A stretch of DNA of 64,000 bases from Thermoleophilia bacterium (lineage in GTDB: Bacteria > Actinomycetota > Thermoleophilia > UBA2241). The notes beneath the pieces were generated by a model. It did no database searches. It was not told where the DNA came from and saw nothing but the letters and a program-made list of their open reading frames with translations. Shown in pieces: positions 24,700-34,924 of the stretch. The position numbers and the translations under genes were made by a program. Positions within the stretch are counted from its first letter, which is position 1; each line of letters opens with the position of its first letter. The stretch is taken from assembly GCA_041393415.1 (NCBI GenBank), contig JAWKKE010000001.1, forward strand, positions 310,001 to 374,000. Direction: 5' to 3'.

Positions 24700-27231
24700 T
24701 CAGTCGAGCATCGCGTTCTTGAGAGACAACTTCGCGAACAGTAGTCCTGTAACAGGATCGACGACCCGCACTTCAATCTTGTCGCCTGAGAATCCTTCGC
24801 TGATGAGAATCGGAACCTGCGTCTCCGCTCCACTACGCAGCGTTACGAGCCCGGAGGTGGCGTCGCGAGCATCGCAGTCGGCAGCCTCGCCAACGACCGC
24901 TGCCTTCTGGCCGGCGCCGTCGTAAGCTTCGACCCACACCTGCCGACTGTCGGCAAGCATGGCGTTGAACCAGACCTTCACACCAACGACGCGGCTCGTG
25001 AACTTGTCGGCCTTGTAGGCCAGACGAACCTCGCCCTCGCCGGAATCAGCAGCCCGGCCACTGGCGTCCAGCACCACCACCGGCAGCACACACTCCTGCA
25101 GGGAGATGCCCTCGTGGAAGTAGCCGCCGCCGGCCGAAAACACCTTTAGACCGGTCGGCACCACGAGCTCCGGCGCCGGCCCGTCGATTCCGAGATCCCG
25201 CGCCTTCATGACCAGCGACCCCGGACTTGAGCCGTGACAGCTGCCCAAGCGACAGCGACGCTTCTCAAGCAGCCACTCACCTTGCGGAGCAGCAACCACG
25301 TCACCGGGGGGGATCTCTGGGAGCAGCACGTGGCCGTGATCTGCAGCGAATACGAAGTGCTCGAAGCCCAGGGCCACGAGCGCGTCGGTCGCCTTGCGCA
25401 GGTGGGTCAACACCTTGCTCATGAACTCGCGCGCCATCAGAAGGTTCGTGCCTTCACCAAACGCATCGATGTCCTGCGAGCGCACGACGAGAAGATCAGT
25501 GCTGCCATACTTGGCGTTCAGCTGGACACTCCGGGACGACAACAGCTCCGACAGCGTGATCTCCTTGAACCGATCTCCAAGAGTCACTTTTAGAAGCGCC
25601 ATGCGATCCGAGGAGGCAGGTAGGGATCTCTCGCCGATGTTGGGCACTAGCTCGTCGCCCTTCTTCTCCAGCCGAAGAGCCCCATCGGCTCCTGGCATGA
25701 GGGCCGCCATGCCGACCGGAGTCGTCGTCGGCAGAGACGCCGCCGCCGGCGTCAGCTCGACGCGCCCCAACGGAGCGAGTCCTTCGACAAGGTCCCGCGC
25801 CAGTTCGTAGCGCAATGCGTCCACGAGGAAGTAGACGACGCGGGTACGCTCCGTCAGAGCCGGGGCCACGTGCCTTTCGTAAGTCTGAGTCGCACGCGCG
25901 AATCCGTCCGCCGGCCAACCATCGGCCTTCACGGCGCCGAGGAACTGCTCTTGAAGCGCCTCAGCCTGCTTCCGATAGGTCGCACGACAGCGGTCGACCA
26001 CGCCGTCGAGCACCTCAGCATCGGGGCACTCAGCGTAGCCCTGCTCGAAGAGGCGCTGGTGACGATCGAGGCGCCAGAGTCCGTCGTCGGCGCTATACGC
26101 TTCGATCCATTCGTGAACGGCAGTGCCCTTCTGAGGCAACGTGTGTTGTAGACCGGAGGCGTACTCCGCGAAAGCCACGCACCGCTCGAGCGCCCGCCAA
26201 CGAAGACCCTGCTCCACCACCGAAGTCCAGACTGACTGACGCCTTGACTCAACCAGGGCGCGCGCTCGATCCTGAGCGTTGTCCAGGAGGAAGGTTGCGG
26301 CTGATCTCAGGGCAGCGTCATTCTGGAATCCAAAGGTGTCCTCTGACCAGGTGCACGACCCCGTGTCAACCAACGATTGGAGATTGAGCTCCCTGGCCAC
26401 TCGGTCCGCCAGATCCATGTAGTGCTCGCGCAGTGAGGCATCGTTGCGCATCCGCTCGCAAACCGCAGAGACGCGGTCCCCGCAGACATCCGGTGCGACC
26501 GGAATCGACGTGAGCGAATCCGAGAGCGAACGGCCGACACACGCGGCTAGTTCGGATACGAGCACGAAGCGCCCGAGAGGCGGCAGCAAATCGTCCACTG
26601 CCATCTGCCCATCTGGCGCCTCGAAGCCAAGCTCAGTCTGAAGCAGCCGCAGGAGCTCATCGCGCGCGCCCGGTACGAGCTCTATGCGCTCGGCAAATTC
26701 GTCATCGCACAGGAGCTTCGACACGATCTCCACGACCGACTCGGTCCCGCACGCCGTGCCGAGGGCTGCATAGCCAGTCGACTGCTCAAGCGCGTCCAAC
26801 ATCCTGATTGCCGGCATGCCCTTCGCAAAGTAACCATCAATCTCGCTCGCAGCGTCAGGCATCGCCTGGCGGGCGAGAGACTGCAGTCGCTCCGACTCCT
26901 GGTCTCCAAATGCCGTGCCAACGACTGCGAAGCCTTCGAACAGGTCCTGGACCCGTTCCTTCTCATCGGTGAACCGACTCATAGGAACGTAGATAAGCAG
27001 ACTTGGAGCAGCTCCCGTGCTCCCCTCGGCGACGCTGAGACGCTCAAATGCATCTTCAGCATCTCTGCGAGCCCTCAGCCGTGATTCCGTAGCCGTGATT
27101 CGGGTGCAATCTGGGATGTCTAGACTATCGAATACCTCCTCGAACGCACCCTCTCCGTCGTACCAGACGACCACTCGGTACTGCTCGAGATACTCTCGCA
27201 TCCGATCCTGGACGAAGCTCGATACCTTCAC
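24700..27231 (-). CDS. pglZ: BREX alkaline-phosphatase-fold protein PglZ
   Basis: This 843-aa protein has an N-terminal helical region and a PglZ domain from about residue 470. The metal/phosphatase-type motifs are VVYFLVDALRYELARDL, TTTPVGMAALMPG and FVFAADHGHV. PglZ is the defining BREX protein and works with PglX in DNA modification and phage exclusion; its exact biochemical role is unsettled. The GTG start overlaps the stop of the PglX C-terminal half (GTGA), so translation is coupled along the operon. Length is normal for the family and no damage is seen. Confidence 0.93.
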   Translation of the reverse strand: MKVSSFVQDRMREYLEQYRVVVWYDGEGAFEEVFDSLDIPDCTRITATESRLRARRDAEDAFERLSVAEGSTGAAPSLLIYVPMSRFTDEKERVQDLFEGFAVVGTAFGDQESERLQSLARQAMPDAASEIDGYFAKGMPAIRMLDALEQSTGYAALGTACGTESVVEIVSKLLCDDEFAERIELVPGARDELLRLLQTELGFEAPDGQMAVDDLLPPLGRFVLVSELAACVGRSLSDSLTSIPVAPDVCGDRVSAVCERMRNDASLREHYMDLADRVARELNLQSLVDTGSCTWSEDTFGFQNDAALRSAATFLLDNAQDRARALVESRRQSVWTSVVEQGLRWRALERCVAFAEYASGLQHTLPQKGTAVHEWIEAYSADDGLWRLDRHQRLFEQGYAECPDAEVLDGVVDRCRATYRKQAEALQEQFLGAVKADGWPADGFARATQTYERHVAPALTERTRVVYFLVDALRYELARDLVEGLAPLGRVELTPAAASLPTTTPVGMAALMPGADGALRLEKKGDELVPNIGERSLPASSDRMALLKVTLGDRFKEITLSELLSSRSVQLNAKYGSTDLLVVRSQDIDAFGEGTNLLMAREFMSKVLTHLRKATDALVALGFEHFVFAADHGHVLLPEIPPGDVVAAPQGEWLLEKRRCRLGSCHGSSPGSLVMKARDLGIDGPAPELVVPTGLKVFSAGGGYFHEGISLQECVLPVVVLDASGRAADSGEGEVRLAYKADKFTSRVVGVKVWFNAMLADSRQVWVEAYDGAGQKAAVVGEAADCDARDATSGLVTLRSGAETQVPILISEGFSGDKIEVRVVDPVTGLLFAKLSLKNAMLD

Positions 27232-29255
27232 TCCGCAGTCCCCTCCTCCACCCCATGCGCGATCGCGATCGAGCGGTCACGCCGGCAGGCTTCCAGCACA
27301 CGCTCGGGCCAGACGGCGTAGGCCAGATGCGCCCAGTCGGAGTCACCGCGCTCGAGCTTCTTCCAGCAAGCTTCGAGGTCCTTGCGCCATTTGGTCAGGC
27401 GGAAGAGCCGAGCCAGCGGCGAGGCGCAGATCAGCACGCCGTCATCGAGATCGGGCTTGTAGGGCAGCGCGGCGACGCGCAGCAGCTCCTCGCGCAGCTC
27501 GGCGAACTCGCCCTGCAGTGTGGTGAGCTCCTCGTGTTCCTTGCGCAGCTCGCCGGCCTGCTTGCCCGTCGCTGTCGGCAGCGCGACGGCAATCTCGTTC
27601 AAGCGCCGCTGGACCTCGCTGGCCTTGGGCTCGACGTAGCGATTGACGGCCGTGTAGAGCAGGTCATCGTTCAAGCGGTGGTAGTAGAGCCAGAGGGTGT
27701 AGGAGCCGGAAGTCGTGGAGAGCGGCCAGTAGATCGGCGCCTGGCGGCGGCTCTTGGAGTACCGCCTGAGGTGCTCGGCGAAGAACCCTGAGGGCTTGGC
27801 GAAGAAGTCGCGGAGGGTCTTCGCGCCGAGTAGCGCGCAAGCTTCGTGCTCGATCTCCTCGGCTTGAGGGCCGAAGAGCAACGCCAGCACCTCGCGCACG
27901 CGGGCGACGATGTCTTCCTGGTGAGGGCGCCCGCTATTATCGCGGCCAGGGTCGTCCACCAGCACGCCGTCCCACGAGACGCGCAGCGGGTAGCCGGCGG
28001 GCTCTTCGCCCAGTGGAAGACCGTCGTCACCGGTCAGCATCCCGGGCGAGCAGGCCGGCAGCGGCGCGAAGGGGTCAGGCAGCCCCGGCGCTGCGAACTC
28101 GCCAGTCGCGTAGCGCACGTCGAAGCGGCCGACGGCGACGCCGACGCAGTAGGCGAGCAGGTCGACGACAAGGGTGCGGGCATCGACCGTCGTCTCTGCG
28201 ACTTCTTCCTCATCTGCCTCGGCCTCGGCGCCAGGCTCGCCAATTGACTCGAGGATTGCCCTGCGGTCTTCCTCCTGCAGACTGTAGAGATCGAAGACGA
28301 TGTCGTCGATCTGCCGCCGGAGGTTCTCGAGCTCGCGGTCGCACGCGTCAAGGCGAGTTCGCCAGGCTGTGGCGCGGGCGATGAGGGTGGGGGCACCGAT
28401 CTGGAGGAGGGCTGGAAGGTGGAAGGCGTGTGAGGTCTCGACTGCGGAGTCGCGCTCAAACATGAGCTTCCAGCCGCGCCGGGCGAGAGGGCCAAGGCGT
28501 TGATCGGCAAGTGCGGGGCATGGGGCCCCGTTGACGTAGTTGTACGCCTTGTGCTGAGCACACACCTCATTGAGCCAGGCCGCGACAGGTGCCGAGTTCA
28601 AGAGGCCGAGAAGGGGCCAGGCGTCTCGTTCATCATCCCAGAAGATGGCAGTTCCCTCGAAAGAGAAGACATGCCCTTCCGGCATCACCTGCACCGAGAA
28701 GTGATTCGTGCGCTTCCCGTAACAGAATCCGGCCTTGAAGTAATGGTCTTCTGACTGGATCTTGAATCCGTAATTGCCGTTCAGATAGGGGTACCGCTGG
28801 TTCACGTCCGCCTTCGCTTCACATCCGTCATCGGCCCAGAGAAAGACGTGGTCCGTCGACTTGTAGAACGGGGCGTACTTGGACCCATGTGCCATCGGCT
28901 TCCATCGCTGGCTCGCGCCGGTTGAGTTCGGCCGAACCTCCCACACCAGCCTGTGGAACCTTGTCGATGCGCCTATGCCTTGGTGAGCAGTGACTCCATG
29001 GCTCGATAGGGTAGAACCACGCCTTGCCAGCTCCAGCACTGGTCCCGGAACCCGAAACGCAAACGGGGAGCCCTCGATGGCTGCAAACCGCTCAATCCGC
29101 TGTAGGGTCGTCGTCCGGAGAGCGGCGCCCTCGGTCAGGCAGAGGATGGCGCTGGCCAAAGAGTCTTCCTTCTGCCCAATGCGGAACAGGTCAATGAAAG
29201 GAGTCACCATGAGGCTACTCTTTGTGAACGGGCGTGAAGGTCTGGAGAGCGTCAT
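27228..29255 (-). CDS. pglX: PglX C-terminal half (specificity region) as a separate gene
   Basis: This 675-aa protein corresponds to the second half of BREX methyltransferase PglX. It begins just after the catalytic domain, at a segment like the normal linker (TPFIDLFRIGQKEDSL). It contains the target-recognition part (YLNGNYGFKIQSEDHYFKAGFCYG, AAWLNEVCAQHKAYNYVNGA) and the family's C-terminal domain (WKKLERGDSDWAHLAYAVWPERVLEACR). It lacks methyltransferase motifs. Its ATG overlaps the stop of the N-terminal half (ATGA). No homopolymer that could cause phase variation is visible at the junction. Either the enzyme works as two coupled subunits, or an old frameshift split it and translation was rescued by the overlap. 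Confidence 0.85.
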   Translation of the reverse strand: MTLSRPSRPFTKSSLMVTPFIDLFRIGQKEDSLASAILCLTEGAALRTTTLQRIERFAAIEGSPFAFRVPGPVLELARRGSTLSSHGVTAHQGIGASTRFHRLVWEVRPNSTGASQRWKPMAHGSKYAPFYKSTDHVFLWADDGCEAKADVNQRYPYLNGNYGFKIQSEDHYFKAGFCYGKRTNHFSVQVMPEGHVFSFEGTAIFWDDERDAWPLLGLLNSAPVAAWLNEVCAQHKAYNYVNGAPCPALADQRLGPLARRGWKLMFERDSAVETSHAFHLPALLQIGAPTLIARATAWRTRLDACDRELENLRRQIDDIVFDLYSLQEEDRRAILESIGEPGAEAEADEEEVAETTVDARTLVVDLLAYCVGVAVGRFDVRYATGEFAAPGLPDPFAPLPACSPGMLTGDDGLPLGEEPAGYPLRVSWDGVLVDDPGRDNSGRPHQEDIVARVREVLALLFGPQAEEIEHEACALLGAKTLRDFFAKPSGFFAEHLRRYSKSRRQAPIYWPLSTTSGSYTLWLYYHRLNDDLLYTAVNRYVEPKASEVQRRLNEIAVALPTATGKQAGELRKEHEELTTLQGEFAELREELLRVAALPYKPDLDDGVLICASPLARLFRLTKWRKDLEACWKKLERGDSDWAHLAYAVWPERVLEACRRDRSIAIAHGVEEGTAE

Positions 29256-31282
29256 GGCACTCTCCGTTCGAGGCAGTATGCGGCGGTCTCAACGTTGGCG
29301 TCGAGAACGCCGTAGCCAAGATCGGCGAATACGCCAATCTCGGTCTCTCTCAACAGGATCTCCTCGCGCCACTTCTGGAAGGACGACAGGAAGAACCCCG
29401 TTCGCGATGTGATAGCGCCAAGACGACCACGAGGAACGAGCATTTCGAGCCCCCTTTCAACAAAAGCCGCATAGAGGTCGTTCTTAGTGCGCAGATAGGT
29501 CTTGTCGACGTATGCCTTCGAACCCTTCGCCGGCTCGCCGAACGGGGGATTCATCAGGACGACGTCAAACCGCTGACGGCAGAGGTCCACGAAAGCGAGG
29601 CCCTGGCCCGCATCGTCGCTGAAGAGTCGGCGCCGCATTCCGGACTCCACTTCGACCTGCGCAGCGTATGCCCTAAGGCCGTCGAGGATCCTGGTCTCCG
29701 CCGTGGCCCAGAACTGATCATCGGTGATTCCAGAGACGTCGAAAAGCTCGGGTTGACGAGCAGAGGGCATCTCTAGCTCGGGCGCCAGTACCATCTGCTT
29801 CTGCGCGTTCGCCGCTGCCCACTGATCTCTTGCCGTATCTATCAGTCTGCAGAGCTGTTCTTCCGCCTTGAGTAGGACACCGAGCTCTCCGGCCGGCCTA
29901 AGCAGATCGGCAAATGCAACCGTCAGCTGTCGCAGAGCCTCGGGTTGCAGCGTGTGAGTGAAATCTGTCAGCAGCCGCGCATCGCCCGGCATGGGCTCCG
30001 CGCAGACCACGTTTGTCTTCGTGATGGGCTGGAGCTCCACGTCTGCGTCCCGACCGAATCTCTGTGCACGCAGCCAAAGCGCGAGTGCAGCCACTTGAGC
30101 CGTCCGCGGATCGATGTCTACACCATAGAGGTTGCGCTCGATGACGAGACGAGGAATCGCCGAGCGCAAAGCTCCCAGCTCTGGGTAGTCGTCCCGCAGT
30201 GTCGCCCCTGTAGCCGCGCTGGAAGGCGAAGACTCGTCTTCCCACGCCTCCTCGTAGATTGAAGCAAGGACGTCGAACGCATAGAGCAGGAAGTGGCCCG
30301 AACCACACGCAGGGTCGACGACCTGGAAGTCCCGAGGGTCCCTCTTGTCGCGCCACGAGATGTAGGCGGGGAGCTGCAGAAGATCCTCGCGGCTCAGGTC
30401 GATCCCGTCTGCTTCGTCGTCCGGCACAGGCTCGCCCAGAGTGAGGAAGACCTCTGTCGGACGATGGACTAGGTATCTACATTCCTCGGCAAGCCTCGTG
30501 CTGCCCTGGCGCATCTCGTACCAGATTCGACCGAGCGTGTTGTCCACCAAGAACTCCACCACATACCGCGGCGTGAAGAACTGATTTCGCACGGCAAGTT
30601 CACGCGAGTTCCGAGGCGCCGATGCAGCCTTGCGCATCGCTTTGCGCTCGTCATCTGAGTTGAAGTACTGGAAGACCCAGCCGATAGTCTCATCCTCGTC
30701 CCAGACGTCCGAGAGGTCCTCGCTGGTAAGCTCCGCGAGTACCTCTTGCAGACACGTCTCGTCGGGGAAGACGACGGACTGCGGCGCATCCGGGTCGAAA
30801 AGCACGCCGAGCTCAACTGCGAGCTCACGGAACACGGCCGTCAGGAAGCTGCGATAGGCGGCAGTGCGACCCCCAAGCGCCCCACCCGAGAGCTGCTCGA
30901 AGAGACGAAATCCCTCCGACTCCAGGCCACGCCTCACGCACTCCACCATGTAATCGCGCTCTTCGCACATGCGCAGCGCGACGAGTCGGTTGAGCGTCGT
31001 GAAGGACGTCTCATAGGCCATCCGCGCAAACGCCAAGGCAAGACGATTTTGATCCGAGCCGGATTCCAGAGTCGCCAGATGGTCCTGCCACTGGCGGAGA
31101 ATCTCGGCTCTCCGAAGGCCGCGTTCGTCGAGATGCTGCAGCTGGTCCATGTCGAGACGGTCGCCATCGGGCTGCAGACCATACTCCTGCTGCATCCTCC
31201 TCTCGACGCTGGCGACGAGGAGGTCACGACTACGACCAACGGCTCGAGCCAGGATGTTTCGGGTGCCGGTGTCGAGAGCCAT
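29252..31282 (-). CDS. pglX: PglX N-terminal half (adenine methyltransferase domain)
   Basis: This 676-aa protein carries the catalytic half of BREX PglX. Motif I is VVDPACGSGHFLL (321-333) and motif IV is MNPPFGEP (577-584). Motif X-like sequence QFFTPRYVVEFLVDNTLGRIWY lies before motif I. It ends with the catalytic-domain closing block WREEILLRETEIGVFADLGYGVLDANVETAAYCLE and then stops, where single-chain PglX continues into the recognition region. PglX methylates adenine in a specific site to mark host DNA. The ATG lies 6 nt after brxC. The two halves sum to about 1350 aa, somewhat longer than a typical single-chain PglX. Confidence 0.88.
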   Translation of the reverse strand: MALDTGTRNILARAVGRSRDLLVASVERRMQQEYGLQPDGDRLDMDQLQHLDERGLRRAEILRQWQDHLATLESGSDQNRLALAFARMAYETSFTTLNRLVALRMCEERDYMVECVRRGLESEGFRLFEQLSGGALGGRTAAYRSFLTAVFRELAVELGVLFDPDAPQSVVFPDETCLQEVLAELTSEDLSDVWDEDETIGWVFQYFNSDDERKAMRKAASAPRNSRELAVRNQFFTPRYVVEFLVDNTLGRIWYEMRQGSTRLAEECRYLVHRPTEVFLTLGEPVPDDEADGIDLSREDLLQLPAYISWRDKRDPRDFQVVDPACGSGHFLLYAFDVLASIYEEAWEDESSPSSAATGATLRDDYPELGALRSAIPRLVIERNLYGVDIDPRTAQVAALALWLRAQRFGRDADVELQPITKTNVVCAEPMPGDARLLTDFTHTLQPEALRQLTVAFADLLRPAGELGVLLKAEEQLCRLIDTARDQWAAANAQKQMVLAPELEMPSARQPELFDVSGITDDQFWATAETRILDGLRAYAAQVEVESGMRRRLFSDDAGQGLAFVDLCRQRFDVVLMNPPFGEPAKGSKAYVDKTYLRTKNDLYAAFVERGLEMLVPRGRLGAITSRTGFFLSSFQKWREEILLRETEIGVFADLGYGVLDANVETAAYCLERRVP

Positions 31283-31288
31283 GAGCTG

Positions 31289-34200
31289 CTAGCTCCACGT
31301 GATTCTGATCGACTTGCCGGCCTTGATGACGGCGTCGAATCGCGCGCGGAGGGCGTCAAGCCATTCCTTCAGGTCTTCAGCATTCTCAATCAGGCCCGGA
31401 GGCGCGAGCGTCGATGCAGCAACCAGTTCCTGAGAATCAGTCGGAGGAAGTTCGGCGGGCGCTTCAACCTGCACTGCCCGCATTGCCGCGTCTCTTTCGG
31501 CGAGCAACTGAACGCCCGCGACGAGCAGGCGCTGGAGATCCTCGCATTCGTGTCCGTCGCGCGCCTTGGGAGGCAGGCCGCTCGCACCAACACTGGCGGC
31601 AATGGCCTCCCGTTCCGATTCGGAGAGACGCGTCCAGTCTGGCACAGCCTGCACTGCCGCCAGCGCACGTTCGACGCCCGCCAAGTACTCCGTCAAAGCC
31701 GACTCGTACTGCCTGGCGAGCGACTTGACGATGCTAACCACGCCGTTGCGGATCTGCGGGAGTCGTTCATGGAATGCATTGGACGTCAAGTCATCTTCGA
31801 GCGTCACAAGCGTGTCCTCGCTGACCGATTCCTTGAGCTGAGCCCCGAAAAGCACCTGAAGTGAACGCACCTCAGAGACCAGGGACCTGGCCCGAACCAG
31901 GTCAGCCTCGGCACCACCGTCAAAGGTCTTCTCCAAAGCCCGCGCCCATTTGGTGTCAGCAAGAAGACTCGACTGTTCGGCAGCGAGGATCGATACCTTA
32001 CCCACCTCGTCCTGCTGTAGGAGACTCGTCAGGGTGTCCACAACGGCCCTGGCCCGCTCTTCTCCCGGAAGGCCCAGCAAGCGTAGGCGCTCCGGAAGAT
32101 TCGCGAGATCGTCGACCAACAGACTGACATGCTCCTTGACGGCCTTCGCAATCGAATCCTCGAGCGGCATGACCTTGATGCCGAACATGTCCCGCAATCG
32201 CTCTGCGGCGTGCGAGAGATCCTCGAATGAGACGGGCGTCTCGCGTCGTGACACCCCAAGCCGGTTGAACGCGACAGCCGACTTGACGGCATCGCGGGCC
32301 GCCGGTCCGGCGCCGCGAATCACACCGTCTGGCCCGTGGAACTCAACCTCCTTGCCGACCAGCAGTGCCGCGAAAAGGTACCGCGTCGCATCCTTCGACC
32401 ACCCATAGGGAGCCGCAGCAAACATGTCCTGAATCGCACTCCCCTGTAGGCGACCCGCACTGCCGGCCTCTTCGAGCCGCTGATCAAGTGCCCGAAGAGT
32501 CTCAGCCAAAGCATCGCAGTCGGTATCGACCCGAGGAGAGCTGCCCTTCGTGAGCACCAGACCTAGCGGATCCAGCTCCTTGGTCATCTTCGCGAGCTCT
32601 TCGACTCCGAGGAACTTGGCAGCCAAGTCAGTCTGGGGCCGAATCGGCACGAGAGTGAAGCTCTTGAAGAGGTCTCCGGCCGCTTCGCCCAGGAGCTTCT
32701 TGGACGCAGCAAGAAGGGTCTCACCCGCTTCAGATACGGGGGTCGAACGGCCTCGAAAGACGAAGGTCCCTTCCAGCAGGGCCCGCTCGAGCAGGGCGCG
32801 CACTCTCCTCCGCGCCGCGTCTGACGCTTGACGCTCGGCGCGAAGGAACTGCGCGACGTCGCGGTCGGTTTCACTCTCTCGCGTAACGCTCAGCACCCAG
32901 TCGGACCGACACGCTCGGATGAGTTCGTCCTCAAGTTCCTCCGGCGTCGATACGAGCCAGACGATCTGATCCCTAAGCTCGGGGGAGGTGTTCGTCTCAA
33001 CGAGGAGTTCTTTGCGGCGAACCTCCACGCTTCGCGCATCCACCATGTGGATCCTGAAGTCGACATCGGCACCGTCGCCGACGATGCGGACCTTCTCGAA
33101 GCGAACGCCGCCTTTGACTTCCTTCACGTTCTGAAGCCGGACCGACGGAGTCGGGTCGAAGACGCCCTCGAGTACCTTGTTGCGCAGCAGGCTGACCTCA
33201 CCACCAGTCGGGATGTGTTCGTCGCGCTTCTTGATCAACGGACGGACACCGGCGCTGAGGAACAGGAAGCCGCCGGCTTGTGGATCGTCCACCACGCCAC
33301 ACTCTGAGTCCGCAGCCAGCCTACCGAGCGCGGCGCGCACTTCGTCAACGAGCGAAGGTGCCCCTAGTTCGGGACACAGAAGGGCCGCGATGTTCTCCGG
33401 AGTCCGCGGGAAATCCTCAAGTGCCTGGAGCGCCCCGATTGCTTTGGCAACACGCACGACGAACGCATCAGTAGCGAACGCCTTCTCCACGCGATCGACG
33501 CCCTCCGCGACAAACGGGAGCACCTTCTCGATGTCTCCACGAAGGGTGTTGTAGATGTCATCGATACAGGCGAGCGACCCTATCGGCCGGTCGGCTATCG
33601 GAATGGCGCCCGGCGGAAGCAGCCTACTCGCGTCCACAAGAAGGTCCTGAATAACCCGGATTGCAGAGCGCAGGCCTATGCCGCCGGTCGACCGAGCAAG
33701 GCTCCTGATGAGCTCCAACAGCAGGTCGAAATGCTGCGGAAGGAACGGATACAGATGAGCAAAGGTGTCGGCATCGGGATCGCCCCTGAAGAGACGGGTG
33801 CCCGTCAGCCGTGTGTGCGTCGCGAGTGCCTGGCCGTGGCGAGAGAACAAATCCTTCAGGTCGGCCTCCGCTTGGTCGGACTTGGCCAGCAAGCGCCGAT
33901 ACGTGATCTCCTTGATGTCTTGGGCTTCGAGATTGATGGCAATTGGGAAGCGGTCCTTGAGCTTGCTCAACTCGGCGGAGTTCAGCGCCGCCTTCTCGAC
34001 GATTTCGGTGAGGGTCTGCTGACCCGTACACGCGATCCAGACCCTGCCCCGACCAAGCTCCTTGAAGTTCCGAGCCAGTCCGTCAAGGTTGAGAATCAGC
34101 TGGTTGCGGGGCGCAACATACTGGCCAGCCTCATCAACCAGGAAGAGGACGTTCTCCTTCCCTGACTTGCGACGGGCAAGTTCGATCATGCGCTCTGCAA

Positions 34201-34924
34201 GGCCGCGTAGGTCCTCGGCCTGCTCGAACCTGAGCTTGGAGAAGGACTCCGGAGTCGGGAACGTCTCGGGCAGCAGCTCCGGCACAATCTGAGCCGCATG
34301 CGCCACGCCGACCATGGGGTCGTTGTGGATGTCATCCCAGGCACCATCGAACTTCGCCGAGTACAGCTCTTTGAAACGCTCAAGCAGCTCACGACGCTCA
34401 AGTGTGAACTCGAGATCGGCGAGCTTCGTTTCGGTCGAGTACCCACCCCACTGCAGGAGCTTGCGGTAAAGCACTTCTGAGACCGGCGCGGATGCGTCGG
34501 AAGCAAGCTGCTCTGCTCCAAGGTCGAGCATGATGACGGCTGTCGGATGAGCCCCCGTGAGGGACAGCATCATTGCCCGCGTGTCCTTCGACGGCAGTCG
34601 ATCGCACAACAGATCTGTGAAACGCCGATCCTCGACTGTCTTTGTGTCGTCGAGGGCGAAGCCGAGGTACTTGGTGAATGAGCTCTTGCCGGAGCCGTAG
34701 AAGCCGGCGACCCACACGCCAATCTCCGTGACCTGGCCCCTGTCTACCCCGTCCGAGAAGGTCTCGAGGAAATGGCGAAAGCAGGCTTCGATGTGCTCGG
34801 TAACCTCATACTCGTCAATCTCGGCAGCCAGGCGCTTTTCGTCGACCGCGTAGTAGTCGATGACCTTCTCGATGGGCCGGTCAATCGGCCGGCGTGTCGA
34901 GAACAACTCCCTGACTGTCTTCAC
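31289..34924 (-). CDS. brxC: BREX protein BrxC (large P-loop ATPase)
   Basis: This 1211-aa protein starts MKTVRELFSTRRPIDRPIEKVIDYYAV, the usual BrxC opening. Walker A is AGFYGSGKSS (about 73-82) and a Walker B-like NVLFLVDEAGQY follows near 255. The C-terminal half is long and helical. BrxC is a core ATPase of BREX needed for both modification and exclusion. Its GTG start overlaps the brxB stop (GTGA). Length and motifs are normal, and the frame is intact across more than 3.6 kb. Confidence 0.93.
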   Translation of the reverse strand: MKTVRELFSTRRPIDRPIEKVIDYYAVDEKRLAAEIDEYEVTEHIEACFRHFLETFSDGVDRGQVTEIGVWVAGFYGSGKSSFTKYLGFALDDTKTVEDRRFTDLLCDRLPSKDTRAMMLSLTGAHPTAVIMLDLGAEQLASDASAPVSEVLYRKLLQWGGYSTETKLADLEFTLERRELLERFKELYSAKFDGAWDDIHNDPMVGVAHAAQIVPELLPETFPTPESFSKLRFEQAEDLRGLAERMIELARRKSGKENVLFLVDEAGQYVAPRNQLILNLDGLARNFKELGRGRVWIACTGQQTLTEIVEKAALNSAELSKLKDRFPIAINLEAQDIKEITYRRLLAKSDQAEADLKDLFSRHGQALATHTRLTGTRLFRGDPDADTFAHLYPFLPQHFDLLLELIRSLARSTGGIGLRSAIRVIQDLLVDASRLLPPGAIPIADRPIGSLACIDDIYNTLRGDIEKVLPFVAEGVDRVEKAFATDAFVVRVAKAIGALQALEDFPRTPENIAALLCPELGAPSLVDEVRAALGRLAADSECGVVDDPQAGGFLFLSAGVRPLIKKRDEHIPTGGEVSLLRNKVLEGVFDPTPSVRLQNVKEVKGGVRFEKVRIVGDGADVDFRIHMVDARSVEVRRKELLVETNTSPELRDQIVWLVSTPEELEDELIRACRSDWVLSVTRESETDRDVAQFLRAERQASDAARRRVRALLERALLEGTFVFRGRSTPVSEAGETLLAASKKLLGEAAGDLFKSFTLVPIRPQTDLAAKFLGVEELAKMTKELDPLGLVLTKGSSPRVDTDCDALAETLRALDQRLEEAGSAGRLQGSAIQDMFAAAPYGWSKDATRYLFAALLVGKEVEFHGPDGVIRGAGPAARDAVKSAVAFNRLGVSRRETPVSFEDLSHAAERLRDMFGIKVMPLEDSIAKAVKEHVSLLVDDLANLPERLRLLGLPGEERARAVVDTLTSLLQQDEVGKVSILAAEQSSLLADTKWARALEKTFDGGAEADLVRARSLVSEVRSLQVLFGAQLKESVSEDTLVTLEDDLTSNAFHERLPQIRNGVVSIVKSLARQYESALTEYLAGVERALAAVQAVPDWTRLSESEREAIAASVGASGLPPKARDGHECEDLQRLLVAGVQLLAERDAAMRAVQVEAPAELPPTDSQELVAASTLAPPGLIENAEDLKEWLDALRARFDAVIKAGKSIRITWS

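Noticed and set aside
29240..29300. Phase-variable homopolymer at the pglX split
   Set aside because: The junction has no run longer than two or three identical bases, so slippage-based phase variation is not supported here.
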